Part shown: piece by piece, positions 18,363 through 28,944 of the stretch
Layout of the letters: every line of letters begins with the position of its first letter
How positions within the stretch are numbered: the first letter of the stretch is position 1
Assembly: GCF_043945595.1 (NCBI RefSeq)
Contig: NZ_JBIFNP010000001.1
Span: 4,650,001 to 4,714,000 of the forward strand
Source: Paenibacillus_S sp043945595
GTDB lineage: Bacteria; Bacillota; Bacilli; Paenibacillales; NBRC-103111
Direction of reading: 5' to 3'
DNA length: 64,000 nucleotides
Notes under the pieces: model-generated
What the model was told of the DNA's origin: nothing
Databases searched by the model: none
The model's input: only the letters and a program-made list of their open reading frames with translations
Position numbers and translations under genes: made by a program

Positions 18363-19562
18363 AAAAGCAGAATAAAGTATCCCGGTCAAGCTTTCGATAT
18401 ACGGTTGCCGCGGGTTATTTCTCATCAGCCTGTCGATGGCGATCGCCTTCTCGGCAATTTCCGGAATATCCTCCCGGCGAATACCGATGGAAGACAGCTT
18501 ATACGGCAGCCCGATATTGCGCAGTAAATCAAACATTTTGTCATTCAGCTGCCCGAGAACGGCTTCCGGATCGCTCCCGGCTGCCCCGAGCTGAAAGGCT
18601 TCGGCGATATGCAGCAGCTTCTCCCTGCTTACCATGGCATTGTACTGCATAACGTAAGGCAGCAGCAGTCCGGTAATTTCCCCATGCGGCGATTTCGTCA
18701 TGCCTCCTATCGGATACGCAAGCGCATGAGCGGCCGCAGTCCCCGCATTGGAGAATGCCATGCCGGCCATCAAGCTGCCGAGCAGCAGGTTCGATCTCGC
18801 TTCCAGATTGCTGCCCTGGTTTACGGCCAGAATCAGATTTTGCGAAATGAGCTGGATTGCCCGCAGCGCAAGCGTATCGCTGATCGGCGCCGAACCGACG
18901 AACAGAATCTCGCCCTCTGCTTGAATGTATTTGTAGTCCTTGGCGAGATACGCCTCCACCGCGTGAGCCAGTGCATCGATTCCTGCGCAGGCCGTAACAT
19001 AAGGCGGAAGTGTCAAGGTCAGCTCCGGATCAAGCAGGGCTGCCGCGGGCCGCAAATATTGGTTGGACAAGCCTACCTTCAAGTTATTCTCCGTATCGTT
19101 GACCACCGCTACGGAGGTCACCTCCGAGCCTGTACCTGCCGTAGACGGGATCGCAATCAGGGGCAGAATCGGCCCCGGGATCACTTTTTCCCCGAAATAA
19201 TCACGCGGGTGTCCTCCGTAGGTTAACAGCAGGGCCACGATTTTGGCCATATCAATGCTGCTGCCGCCGCCAAGTCCCACAATCACGTTAGGCGTTTCCT
19301 GGGTACGGGCGAATGCATAACATTCCATTACCGCGGAAATCGGCGGCTCAGGCACGGCCCGGTCATAAACGATAACCTGATACGCGGCGGAATTTAATAA
19401 AGCTGTAACTTGTTCAAGCAAGCCTGCTTTGACGATGCCCTGATCTGTCACCAGCAGCACGGTCTTCGCCTTGAATGACTGCAGTATACCGTCCAGCTTG
19501 GCAATCGAATGAGGGCCGAACAAGATTCTCGGCGTCGAATAATACTCCCATGTCGTTCGCAA
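18360..19562 (-). CDS. Iron-containing alcohol dehydrogenase
   Basis: Group III metal-dependent alcohol dehydrogenase, 400 residues, oxidising or reducing a small alcohol/aldehyde with NAD(P). Motifs: VGLGGGSSIDMAK for the nucleotide, PSTAGTGSEVTS, metal ligands in GIDALAHAVEAY and in the His pair AAHALAYPIGG and SPHGEI. It begins with TTG at 19562, preceded by GGGGGG, 15 bases after the aldehyde dehydrogenase stop. Length and motif order are normal. It probably reduces an aldehyde such as lactaldehyde, glycolaldehyde or a semialdehyde from sugar-acid cleavage, in balance with the neighbouring aldehyde dehydrogenase. Confidence 0.92.
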   Translation of the reverse strand: MRTTWEYYSTPRILFGPHSIAKLDGILQSFKAKTVLLVTDQGIVKAGLLEQVTALLNSAAYQVIVYDRAVPEPPISAVMECYAFARTQETPNVIVGLGGGSSIDMAKIVALLLTYGGHPRDYFGEKVIPGPILPLIAIPSTAGTGSEVTSVAVVNDTENNLKVGLSNQYLRPAAALLDPELTLTLPPYVTACAGIDALAHAVEAYLAKDYKYIQAEGEILFVGSAPISDTLALRAIQLISQNLILAVNQGSNLEARSNLLLGSLMAGMAFSNAGTAAAHALAYPIGGMTKSPHGEITGLLLPYVMQYNAMVSREKLLHIAEAFQLGAAGSDPEAVLGQLNDKMFDLLRNIGLPYKLSSIGIRREDIPEIAEKAIAIDRLMRNNPRQPYIESLTGILYSAF

Positions 19563-19576
19563 GGTACAGCCCCCCT

Positions 19577-21016
19577 TTACAAGTTAATGACAATGATCCG
19601 TTCCTCGGACATTTCACGCACAGCGTAAGCCGGTCCTTCCTTGCCGAAGCCGCTATCCTTGAAGCCGCCGTACGGCATGATATCCGCACGGAAGGAGGAT
19701 GCGTCGTTGATGATGACGCCGCCGAACTCCAAGGTTCTGGCTGCTTTCATTGCAAGCTGGAGGTTCGAAGTGAATACCCCTGCCTGCAGGCCGTAGCGGG
19801 AATCGTTCGCCAGCTTCAACGCCTGGTCGAAATCGTCATAAGCGATAATGCTGATTACTGGGGCGAATATTTCTTCGCATACCGCCTTCATGCCTTCTGT
19901 GGCATTCACCAGAATGGTCGGCTGCAGCAGCGCCCCGCTTCGCGTTCCGCCCACCGCCACTTCGGCTCCTTCATTCACAGCTTCCCGAATCCAGCTCTCC
20001 GCACGCTCTGCTGCGCCGACCGAAATCATCGGGCCCACATCCGTTTGCATACTTTCCGGGTCTCCTGCCTGAAGAAGCTTCGTCTCCTCAACAGCGTACC
20101 GAACGAAGGCATCATAGATTTCCTTGTGGACATACACCCGCTGCACGGAAATACACGCCTGGCCGTTGTTGCCGAAGCCTCTGGCGACACATAATTTGGC
20201 GGCTTGAGCCAGATCTGGCGCATCCACATGCACGATATTCGGCGAATTGTTCCCCAGCTCCAGCACCACCTTGCGAATCCCCGTCTGGTTCTTGATCCTG
20301 CGCCCAACCTCCGGGCTTCCGGTAAATGTAAACAAGGCAATTCTCTCATCCTTCAGCAAATAGCCGCCTACCTCCGCCCCCGCCCCGTTCACCACATTGA
20401 GGAAGCCGTCCGGAAGACCCGCTTCCTGCAAAATGCCCGCCAGCAGCATCGACGTCATCGGGGCCGTTTCAGCCGGCTTCAGGACGACCGAATTACCTGC
20501 GGCAATGGCGGGAGCCACTTTATGCGCCACCAGATTCAGCGGGAAATTAAACGGGGTAATCGCGCAGACGACGCCAACAGGCGAATACATTGTAAAAGCG
20601 ATTTTATGATCGTTACCCGGCTGCCCCCGCAGCGGAATTTCTTTGCCGGCAAGCCGTTTGGCCTCCTCTGCCGAAGCGATAAAGGTTTGAACCGCTCGGT
20701 TCACCTCGGCGAGCGCATCCTTCATCACCTTGCCCGACTCTCGAACAATCATCGTGGCGAGCCGCTCCTTGCTCAACCCGATCAGTCGGGCGGCCTGCAG
20801 CAAAATTTCGCAGCGCTCAACTACCGGCAGTGGCTTTGCTTGGAACGTGCTTAGAGCCGTCCCGACGGCCGCGCTCACGTCCGCTTCCGATGCAGATGCG
20901 ACCTGCGCCAGCGCCTCCCCTGTGTATTTATTCGTTACCGGAAAGGTCTGCCCGCTATGGCGCCACGACCCTCCGATGAAATTGCCGTATACTTCGGCAT
21001 GGTTTACCTTACTCAA
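19577..21016 (-). CDS. NAD(P)-dependent aldehyde dehydrogenase
   Basis: Aldehyde dehydrogenase superfamily enzyme of about 479 residues, oxidising an aldehyde to the acid. Motifs: ITPFNFPLNLVAHK, LKPAETAP, FTGSPEVGRRI, the general-base Glu in VVLELGNN (family ELGG, so G is replaced by N), catalytic Cys in NNGQACISVQR, and EEIFAPV. I prefer TTG 21016: the upstream ATG at 21034 lies inside the GGAGGTG ribosome binding site. It is the first gene of the 14-kb operon, facing the divergent sensor pair. Similar proteins act on lactaldehyde, glycolaldehyde or glyceraldehyde-3-phosphate; which applies here cannot be decided. Confidence 0.92.
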   Translation of the reverse strand: MSKVNHAEVYGNFIGGSWRHSGQTFPVTNKYTGEALAQVASASEADVSAAVGTALSTFQAKPLPVVERCEILLQAARLIGLSKERLATMIVRESGKVMKDALAEVNRAVQTFIASAEEAKRLAGKEIPLRGQPGNDHKIAFTMYSPVGVVCAITPFNFPLNLVAHKVAPAIAAGNSVVLKPAETAPMTSMLLAGILQEAGLPDGFLNVVNGAGAEVGGYLLKDERIALFTFTGSPEVGRRIKNQTGIRKVVLELGNNSPNIVHVDAPDLAQAAKLCVARGFGNNGQACISVQRVYVHKEIYDAFVRYAVEETKLLQAGDPESMQTDVGPMISVGAAERAESWIREAVNEGAEVAVGGTRSGALLQPTILVNATEGMKAVCEEIFAPVISIIAYDDFDQALKLANDSRYGLQAGVFTSNLQLAMKAARTLEFGGVIINDASSFRADIMPYGGFKDSGFGKEGPAYAVREMSEERIIVINL

Positions 21017-21212
21017 TCTGACCAACACCTCCATTTCGTTTTTCTAACTATACAATGCGTGAAACCGATTGAAACTATGGAGATGTATCCTTTCCTAGCA
21101 CAAATTCGGATATATTGCCATTATGCTGTTGCCGGAATGCTTCCTGCTTTTTACAATAAGAGGGAATCGAACAACCCAAACCACCGAAGCCAAGAAAGGG
21201 AGCTGCACACTC

Positions 21213-23018
21213 ATGAAAATCAGACAAATAAGGTTAAAGCCGCTGTTGTTTTTGCTGCTGATCCTCACCTGCAGTTTCTTCCTCCTGAGTGTCTCTATTC
21301 TGAACTATCAGATTGTCGCCAAAATCATTACGCGTGAAATTGGCGGCGCCAAGCTGGAGCTGCTGTACAACTACCAGTCCCGGATTATGAGTTTAATCGA
21401 GAATATCGAGAGCACCGCGTTAAATGTTTCGAGCCACGACAGACTGCGGGAGGCGTTGGAGAACGATTACTCCAGTACGTACCAATATTTCACGATGCGA
21501 AACAATTTGGAGGACTGGCTCAACGGCATCATGTTCAGCAACTCCAAAATTAGCAGTATCTATATCTACAGCGACAAATTCAAGCCCCGGCCCCAGGTCG
21601 GCAAGCACCTCAAGCCGCTCGATAGTATCCAATGGAAGGATCAGATGCACCGTCTTGATTCCGTCAATGCTTTCTGGATTCAATCGCATCCGGAAGATAG
21701 CGCAAGCAGTCAGAATCCGAAACAGGTACTGACCTATATCACTCAAATTTATGGCTTGAAGGGGGAAACGATAGGCTACGTGGAAGTGAATTTGGATGCC
21801 GATCTGCTGACAACGGTCATTGCTTCCGACACGAAGCAGAACCGTACGAACCAGGCATTCTTCTTGCTCGACAGTGAAGGCAGACTCATGACGGACCTGA
21901 ACCCGGGGCAGACCGAATACCGGATGAACAATGAGAAGCAGGACTATATCGTCCATCTCTCCCAACAGCTGGAGCAGGGCATTTATCATCTGACACTGGA
22001 TGGCAAGTTATCCTTGTTCATCAACTACCCGAATAAATATTCCAACTGGGGGCTTGTGGAGATCATACCGTTTGACAGCATGTTCCAGACGTTGTTTGAA
22101 TTCCGCCATCATGTCATTTTGATCGGAATTTCCGGATTGGCCATTATATTTCTGGCCGCCACCTTTCTCTCGGGAAGGTTAATCTCGCCTGTCCGTAAAA
22201 TCCTCGCCGGCTTCAAGAGTATCGAGGCCGGCATCTACGCCGCCAAGCCGGAAAAGCATATCGTCTTCGAGTTTAATCAGCTGCATGTGGGCTTTAATAA
22301 AATGGCGGAGAGGCTGCAGGCCCACATCCAAAACCTGCATAAGCAGCATGCATTAATCCGGGAGGCCGAATTACGCGCCCTGCAGAATCAGATCAACCCG
22401 CATTTTCTGTACAACACGCTGGATATTATAAACTGCATGGCTGCGGAAAAAGGCATTACGGAGATCAGTCTCGTCGCCAATCGGCTTGCTAATCTGTTCC
22501 GTATCGGCTTGAACAAGGGACACTCCTTTGTAACGTTGAAAGAGGAGCTGGAGCACAGCTTGGCCTATATGGACATTCAGCAGATTCGTTTCCCGGATCA
22601 ATTCAGCTACGAGGAATCCGTGGACGATGATTTGAAGCAGCATCTTGTCCCTAAGGTTATTCTGCAGCCTTTTATCGAGAATGCGATCAAGCATGGATTT
22701 ATCGGCAGCTTCTCCAGGAAAGACGCTGCGATTCGCATCTATTCGAAGCGGCTCAATCCATCCGCGTACCAGATTATTGTTGAGGATACCGGGAAGGGAC
22801 TGCCGGAGACGCTCCCAACCGATAGCCTGCAGCCTAATGCCTTATCCAGCGGCTACGGAGTCGCAAATGTGGATGAGCGAATCCGCCTTTATTTCGGTTC
22901 GGGGTACGGCATCAAGATGCGCAACGGCCCTGTCCGGGGAACACAGGTCATCCTCACGCTGCCGATAATTCATAACGAAACGGAAAGGAGCTTGATTTAT
23001 GAAAGCGCTATTAGTTGA
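21213..23018 (+). CDS. YesM-like sensor histidine kinase
   Basis: Membrane sensor kinase, 601 residues, intact. Membrane segment 1 is at about residues 9-31, an extracellular sensor domain follows, membrane segment 2 (VILIGISGLAIIFLAATFLSG) leads into HAMP (PVRKILAGFKSIEAGIYA). The kinase core shows the phospho-acceptor INPHFLYNTLDIINC, N box LQPFIENAIKHGF, DTGKGLPE and GVANVDERIRLYFG. ATG 21213 is chosen because GGGAG lies ten bases upstream. It overlaps the next gene by 20 bases and is transcribed divergently from the sugar-acid operon, so it most likely senses that operon's substrate. Confidence 0.95.
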   Translation: MKIRQIRLKPLLFLLLILTCSFFLLSVSILNYQIVAKIITREIGGAKLELLYNYQSRIMSLIENIESTALNVSSHDRLREALENDYSSTYQYFTMRNNLEDWLNGIMFSNSKISSIYIYSDKFKPRPQVGKHLKPLDSIQWKDQMHRLDSVNAFWIQSHPEDSASSQNPKQVLTYITQIYGLKGETIGYVEVNLDADLLTTVIASDTKQNRTNQAFFLLDSEGRLMTDLNPGQTEYRMNNEKQDYIVHLSQQLEQGIYHLTLDGKLSLFINYPNKYSNWGLVEIIPFDSMFQTLFEFRHHVILIGISGLAIIFLAATFLSGRLISPVRKILAGFKSIEAGIYAAKPEKHIVFEFNQLHVGFNKMAERLQAHIQNLHKQHALIREAELRALQNQINPHFLYNTLDIINCMAAEKGITEISLVANRLANLFRIGLNKGHSFVTLKEELEHSLAYMDIQQIRFPDQFSYEESVDDDLKQHLVPKVILQPFIENAIKHGFIGSFSRKDAAIRIYSKRLNPSAYQIIVEDTGKGLPETLPTDSLQPNALSSGYGVANVDERIRLYFGSGYGIKMRNGPVRGTQVILTLPIIHNETERSLIYESAIS

Positions 23019-24616
23019 TGACGAGATACGGAGTATTAACGCATTGAAGAAAACGATCCCTTGGAATGAAATGGGCTTCGATTCCTTGCTGACAGCCGAA
23101 GACGGTGCCGAAGGCTGGCAGCAATACAAGCTCCATCAGCCGGATTTTATTATGACAGATATCAGCATGCCAAATTTGAACGGACTCGAGCTGGTCAAAA
23201 AAATTCGGAATGAAAACGCCAATGTTCCGATCATCATCCTAAGCGGCTTCGATGAGTTTGACTATGCTCAGGAAGCCGTACATCTGAAAGTCTCCCATTA
23301 TTTCCTGAAGCCCATCGTTCATTCCGAAATCGTCCCTGTCATCCGACAAGCACTGAAAGATATCGGTATGGTTCGCGAGCAGCAGATGTACATTCGGGAA
23401 ACTCAAAAGCAGCTGCAAGAGGCGCTTCCGGTGCTTCGAGAGCAATTTCTGTTCGATATCGTTCATGGAAAAGTCAAGGAAGGCGAAGAGCTCCGGCGAA
23501 AACTGGATTTCTTCTCGGTAGATGAGCGCATCGTACACGGCGGATTGATTATGAGCTTGGAGCTCCACCGCTTGAACAATGAGAAGACCTTCTCCGAGAG
23601 CGATTGGTATTTATATCAATACGCCGTATCCAACATCGCCCAGGAGGTCATCGATCAATGGGGCGGCGGTTATGTCGTCAGGTATGCGGATAACCGGCTG
23701 CCGATGCTTATCATCGGAGAGGATGCGGATGAAGTGCAGGAGCGGGCAGCCGCCATCGCTGCCAACATCGTTGAAACCACCGCAAAATTGCTTGAAATCC
23801 CCTGCAATATCGGAATAGGGCGCTATTTCAGCAGCGTGAACCGATACGCGCAGTCGCATAAAGATTCCAAGCATGCTCTGCAAACAAGCGCAATGAACGG
23901 CTTTGAGCATATTTCGCGCTACGAAGGATTAGAGATGGTCCAGCACAGACCTTGAAATGTTTATCGTGGAGGAAACCGATGTCATTGTACGAGCCCTGCT
24001 GAAGGGCAGCAAGACAGAACTGCTTGACTCATGGAGTGCGATCGAGAAACGGTTAATCCATACTCCGGACCATTTGCTCGCCTATACGGTCATGGTCTGC
24101 TCCTGGTTTCTGATCGGCATTATTATGCAGATTGTGGAGGAAACCGAGCAGGCGTCCGAGCTGCAGACGGCGATCCATCTCCAGGACTTTTACAGTATCC
24201 AATCCAAGAATATGCTTATTGCCACTATGAAAGAAAAGCTGATAATGATCTGCGGCTATTTGGACGCCAACCAAAGCGAGCATAAATATATCGAGATGAT
24301 TAAGCAGTATATTGAAACCCATTACCGGAACGAGCTGACCATTCATGAAATCGCCAAACACCTTCATTTATCGCGTACCTACATAAGCAAGCTGTTCAAG
24401 CGGGAAACCGGGGACAGCATCATGGGGTATATCATTAAATTCAGGATCCGGATTGCAAAAAAAATAATGGAGAAGCACCCCGATCTCATGATTTATGAAA
24501 TCAGCTCCCAGGTCGGGTACTCCGACCAAAATTATTTTTGCCGTGTGTTTAAAAGCGCAACCGGCTTAAGACCCTCCGAATATATGGCCAAAGCAAAAAG
24601 GACGCAGCATACTTAA
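22999..24616 (+). CDS. YesN-like response regulator (REC + AraC HTH, frameshifted near 23940)
   Basis: Partner of the overlapping kinase. Receiver domain: D7-D8, phospho-acceptor D54 (IMTDISMP), Lys in YFLKPI. The middle region ends at RYEGLEMV, where the frame stops at a TGA near 23953. The other frame continues WSSTDLEMFIVEETD, and runs to two AraC helix-turn-helix motifs (IHEIAKHLHLSRTYISKLFKRE and IYEISSQVGYSDQNYFCRVF). One missing base near 23940 explains the split; combined length of about 539 residues is normal for YesN proteins. Likely activator of the divergent operon starting at 21016. Confidence 0.92.
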
Positions 24617-24642
24617 TGGAGGGCGCCGGTCCAATCAACAAA

Positions 24643-24683
24643 GAGGGTGTCCCTAGCCATTTCATGGCTTTTGGGACACCCTC
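24643..24683. terminator. Bidirectional terminator between convergent genes
   Basis: GAGGGTGTCCC and GGGACACCCTC form a perfect 11-bp stem; an inner AGCCAT-ttc-ATGGCT stem stacks within it. It lies between the plus-strand response regulator (ends 24616) and the minus-strand sulfatase (ends 24694). The minus-strand side is followed by TTTGTTGATT, the plus side has no T run, so it probably works best for the sulfatase operon. Confidence 0.8.
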
Positions 24684-24693
24684 CCCCACAGAT

Positions 24694-26036
24694 TTACTGC
24701 CTATATTCGTTCTCGTATACCTTGCGCTGTCCGCTGGCCTTCGGAGGCGCCGGTTCAATGACAGGCGCCGCTTCCCCGGCCTCTGTCATTCTCCGCACCA
24801 GCCGCTCCTTCAGCTGATCCGCCACCAGCCGGTGCGATTCCATCCCGATCAGGTTGGTTAACTCGTAGGGGTCTGCGTACAGATCGTACAAGAACTGCTC
24901 TTCATACCGCTCCGAGCCGGAATCCTTGATCGGGTGTTTGTTCGGCGCATGCACGCTGTACTTCCAGCGCTGCGTCCGGATGGCCCGTCCGACCTGGGCT
25001 TCGCTGATTTGTACGAAAACCTCCTCCGGCCAGTCCTCCTTCTTGCCGTTCAGCAAAGGCACAACCGACCTTCCCTGCATATGCTCAGGGATGTCGATGC
25101 CTGCGCTGTCAAGCAGCGTCGGCACTAGATCGACCAGGCTGACCAGCTCCCTGACGGTGCCGCCGCCTGTAAAGGACCGCCGTACAAGGCCGTCGGCACC
25201 CGGATGGAGCTCTCGTGGCAGGAGCGTTTGTATTCTCCATTGCGGGTCTTGAAGTGAGAGCCGTGATCCGAAGTAAATAATATGACCGTATTCTCCATCA
25301 AATCCAGGCTGTGAAGGGCATCCATGATGCGTCCCAGCGCTTCATCCAGCCGCTTGACCATCCCGTAATAGCCCCCTAGATGCTGATGGGCGGTGCCTCC
25401 AAGTGCGGCAAGATCGGGAGGGATGTACCGGGCCGCATACGTATCCCTGTAAATGAGCGGAGCCGGGTAATCATCTCTATGATTCTGATGATGCGGCTCC
25501 AGATACGACAAGAACAGGAAGAAGGGCTGCTCCTTCTGCCGGTCTATATACCGGATGGCGGCATCCGTCATCGCATCCACGCGGTACCCCGGCAGCTTGA
25601 CCGTCCGGTTCTCGTTATCGTACAGAACCGTATTGTAAGCGTCTGACGTATGCTCGAGCGAATCGGCGGCCAGCCAATATTTGTAGCCGCCGCGCAGCTT
25701 CTCCGGTACCGGTACTGTTCGCGTTGCAGCCAGATGCCATTTCCCGATATAACCGGTTTCATAGCCCTGCTCGTTAAAATAATGCGCAAGCGTCGGCAAA
25801 TCTTCCCGCAGCGGAATCCCGTTCGTGTAGCAGCCCGTGGAGGTCGCATACATGCCGGTCTGCAGGCAGGACCTGGCCGGACCGCAGACCGGCTGGCATG
25901 TAAACGCATGCTCCAGATGCGTCCCGTACTTGGCCATCCGGTCGAAATGGGGGGTCAGCCCCAGCGGATTCCCATGAACGCCTGTAGTATCCCAGCGCTG
26001 CTGGTCGGTAAAAAATACGATGACATTCGGTTTCAT
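24694..26036 (-). CDS. Cys-type sulfatase (frameshifted near 25175)
   Basis: Arylsulfatase-family hydrolase removing sulfate esters from a glycan or other ester; no signal peptide is visible. Metal-site residues lie in FFTDQQRWD and in TSDHGSHF. The modification motif is C51-G-P-A-R, fitting C-x-P/A-x-R, where the Cys must become formylglycine. The first 300 residues end in one frame after VPTALYGGP; the tail FTGGGTVRELVSLVDLVPTL onward continues in another frame to the YENEYRQ end. One missing base near 25175 explains this. ATG 26036 follows GGAGG by nine bases. It is last in an operon with a second sulfatase and an ABC importer. Confidence 0.9.
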
Positions 26037-26041
26037 TGACA

Positions 26042-27378
26042 TCACCCTCCAAATCCAAGCTCGCTCCGCCGGCGGTGGAAATACTCCAGCGCTCCGGCAT
26101 ATCGCAGGTCGTCGATAACATTGCGCAGCTCGCCGGGATCGCTGTCTAAGTCGAAGAGTACCTCCGGCATGCTTTCTCCGTAATACTGATATTTCAAGTG
26201 ATTCTTCTTGATCATCAGATTCGTCCCGCCGAACTGCGACACCGTTTCATTGTCCCAATCCGTCCCCCCGGCGTTTTTCAACAATGGAACCAGGCTGCGG
26301 CTGTCGAGACCTTCCGGCGTTTCGATGCCTGTCAGCTCGCATAGCGTAGCGAACAGATCGCACAGATTCACATTCTCCTCCACCGTCCTGCCTCCGCCAA
26401 AGCCCTCAGGATAACGGATAATAAGCGGAACGCGCGCGCTGCCTTCATAAAACTTTTGCTTCTCCCAGATGCCATGCTCTCCGAGCATTTCCCCATGATC
26501 CGTGGTGTAAATAATGATCCAGTCATCGAGATTTTGCCCGGCATGCTCCAGCGCACGGATGACTCTGCCGTACTGCTCGTCAATCGTCTCGACCATGCCA
26601 TAGTACACGGCCGTGGCGCGCCGCAGCTCCCGCTCCGATACATCCACCTCAGGCCGGGCACTGCCGCTGCCCAAGGAAAGGATGACCGGAGGCCTCCTGA
26701 TTGAGGTATGGCGTAACCCGGTTCAGGTAGTAAGTAAATTTGTCTTCCGAAGTGAAGTACGGGTAATGCGGCTGCAGCAGGCTCACCTTCAACAGCAGCG
26801 GGTGCGTCTGCTCCCTGTCGTAATAGGGGCTGCTGAAGTAATTTTCAATGAAATGGAGCGCCCCTTCGACCGCATATTCATCGTGCACGACGCAGGGCCC
26901 CCGGCCTACCCCGGCGCGGGCGATTTCCTTGGCGTCCGTCCACTTCACTCCTGCGAGCGGTCTCCGGCTTGCAGCCGCTTCTTTGCCGATATAACGGGGA
27001 GATACCTGCATATCCCCGCTGATTCGAGTCGTCCAGCCCTGCATCTGGTCCAGTTCCGGTCAGATGCAGCTTGCCGCTGACGGCCGTCTCGTAACCGAAC
27101 TCGGCCAGTCTTCGGGGGTACGTCATGTAGCCCGGCGCCAAATCCTCGCCGAACCGTTCGCAGCCGCAGCTTCTCGGGAATTGTCCCGACAGGATCGCCT
27201 GCCGGCCCGGAACGCAGATCGGGGACGGCGTATATGCGTTGCGAAAAACGACGCCGGTACGCGCCAGCTCGTCAAGCACCGGCGTGCGAATGACGGTATT
27301 CCCCTCGTAACCGGTCACATCGGCCCTGTGTTCATCGCTCATCAGAAATAAAATGTTCGGCTGCTTACGTTGATTCAT
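26042..27378 (-). CDS. Cys-type sulfatase (two frameshifts, near 27057 and 26675)
   Basis: Second sulfatase of the operon. N terminus: PNILFLMSDEHRAD for metal binding and the modification motif C55-V-P-G-R. After SGKLHLTG the frame changes to LDQMQGWTTRISGDMQV, and after SGHPFLG it changes again to SGSARPEVDVSERELRRAT; the last part carries YTTDHGEMLGEHG and RVPLIIRYPEG. Three reading-frame pieces in collinear order leave no doubt that this is one gene. It overlaps the start region of the next sulfatase. Two independent indels in one gene argue for assembly errors. Cytoplasmic location, given no signal peptide, suggests desulfation after uptake. Confidence 0.87.
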
Positions 27379-27410
27379 CCTCTTCACCGTATCCCTTTCC
27401 CGTATCCATT

Positions 27411-28920
27411 TTACTTGGCAGTCTTCTTGTAGGCTTCATTCGTCTCTGTAATTATTTTCTGATAATCGGCGTTCGTTTTCAAGCCCGCAATAAAATCATC
27501 CCAAGCCGTTATCGGTTCACGGCCCATAATCACCTTGGTTTTCATATCTTGAATCTTCTTGTCAAATTCCTTGCCGACTTTAATAGCCGTTTCGGAGATC
27601 ACGCCGACCGCCGGGTTCGGTACGGCATATTTGGTACGCTCATCGATTATTTTACGGTTGCGGTTCATGAAATCGGCGGGAATTCCGCTTTGATAGCCTC
27701 TTTGGTATTTATCGAGATTGGCGAACAGCCCTCCGTAAGCGGCGACCTTGTCTTTAATCGCCTGTTCGTTCGTCGTCTTCAAGCCGTCCTTCTCGGTGTA
27801 ATGAACTTCCTTCAAGCCGTAATTGGCCAATACGGAGCCTTCCTCTGTTGCGCCGTAATCCATAAATTTAAGAATCTTCTTTACCTTGTCCTCCGGTACG
27901 GATTTCGGAATGACATACATCCCGTAGGCTCCGGAATCCTTGGGAACATATTTCCCCTCGGGCCCTTCCAAATAAGTAAGCGGCAGCAGATCCGCCTTCG
28001 GCGTCGTTTTGCGCAGCTGCCCGGTCAAAAGCCACGATGGATTCATCGCATCGGAGAACGAGCCGGCTTTATTCGTCGTAATCATCTCGCGAACCTGGGA
28101 ATTTTTGAGCGTCGGGAAGTCCGGGCTGATAATCCCCTCGGTAAAAGCTTTATTCAGCCACAGCAGCGCGTCCCGTGTTCCTTTATCGAAAGTGACGTCA
28201 ATCAGTTGCCCATCCTTAAGCTTCCATTTCCCCTGCGTATTGTTAAATACATTCTCCACCCACGCGTATTGTCCGGGATTATCCGCCCCTGCGTAGCCGG
28301 CGAAGCCGATGGTATCCTTCTTCCCGTTCCCGTCCGGGTCACTGCTCGGTGAACGCCTTGAATACCTGATAAATGTCGTCCATCGTCTCCGGCTGCTTCA
28401 GCCCCAGCTGGTCCAGCCAGTCTTTGCGGATCAACGGGAAATTGCCGCCGCCGATTAACGCTCTCAAGCGGGGCACGCCGTAGCTTTTGCCGTCAATGCT
28501 CGTGTTCTTCCAGGAATCCGCCTGCAGCGCCTGCAGGTTCGGGTAATCCTTGACAAACGGCGTAATATCCCAGAACGCTCCCTGCCGGGCCAGCATCATC
28601 ACCTGGGGGTCGTACGCGTCGTTCACCATCATTAATTCCGGAATATCCCCGGAAGCCAGGGTCACGTTCTGTTTCTCAACGAAATTGTTCGAGGAGACCC
28701 AGGAAATGTTGAGCTTGGTGTTCGTCCGTTTCTCGATCTCCTGCTTCACCGGATTATCGTCGGCAGGCGGCTCCGTCAAGGTAAGCTCCATCATGATATT
28801 AATAGGCGTCGGCCCCGTATCTTTGGCGGCTGCCTCCTCTTTCCCCGGCTGCGCGCAGCCGGCAATAGCTCCAGCTGTCAGCAGGACGGGCAAGAGTTTG
28901 GCAAAAGTAGTCGTTTTCAT
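27411..28920 (-). CDS. LplA/LipO-type ABC transporter substrate-binding lipoprotein (frameshifted near 28338)
   Basis: Long (about 502 residues) extracellular binding lipoprotein of the type found with LplB/LplC permeases. Signal peptide and lipobox AIAGC (Cys about residue 22). Conserved blocks: TLASGDIPELMMV, GAFWDITPFVKDYPNL, PLIRKDWLDQLGLKQPETMDD. The frame stops after KAFTEQ and resumes as DPDGNGKKDTIGFAGY when one base near 28338 is removed; DPDGNG is a typical feature of this family. The C terminus includes AWDDFIAGLK. It lies between the permeases and the sulfatases and probably binds a sulfated oligosaccharide. Confidence 0.9.
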
Positions 28921-28944
28921 CGTTTTCTTCCTCTCTCTTCGCGG

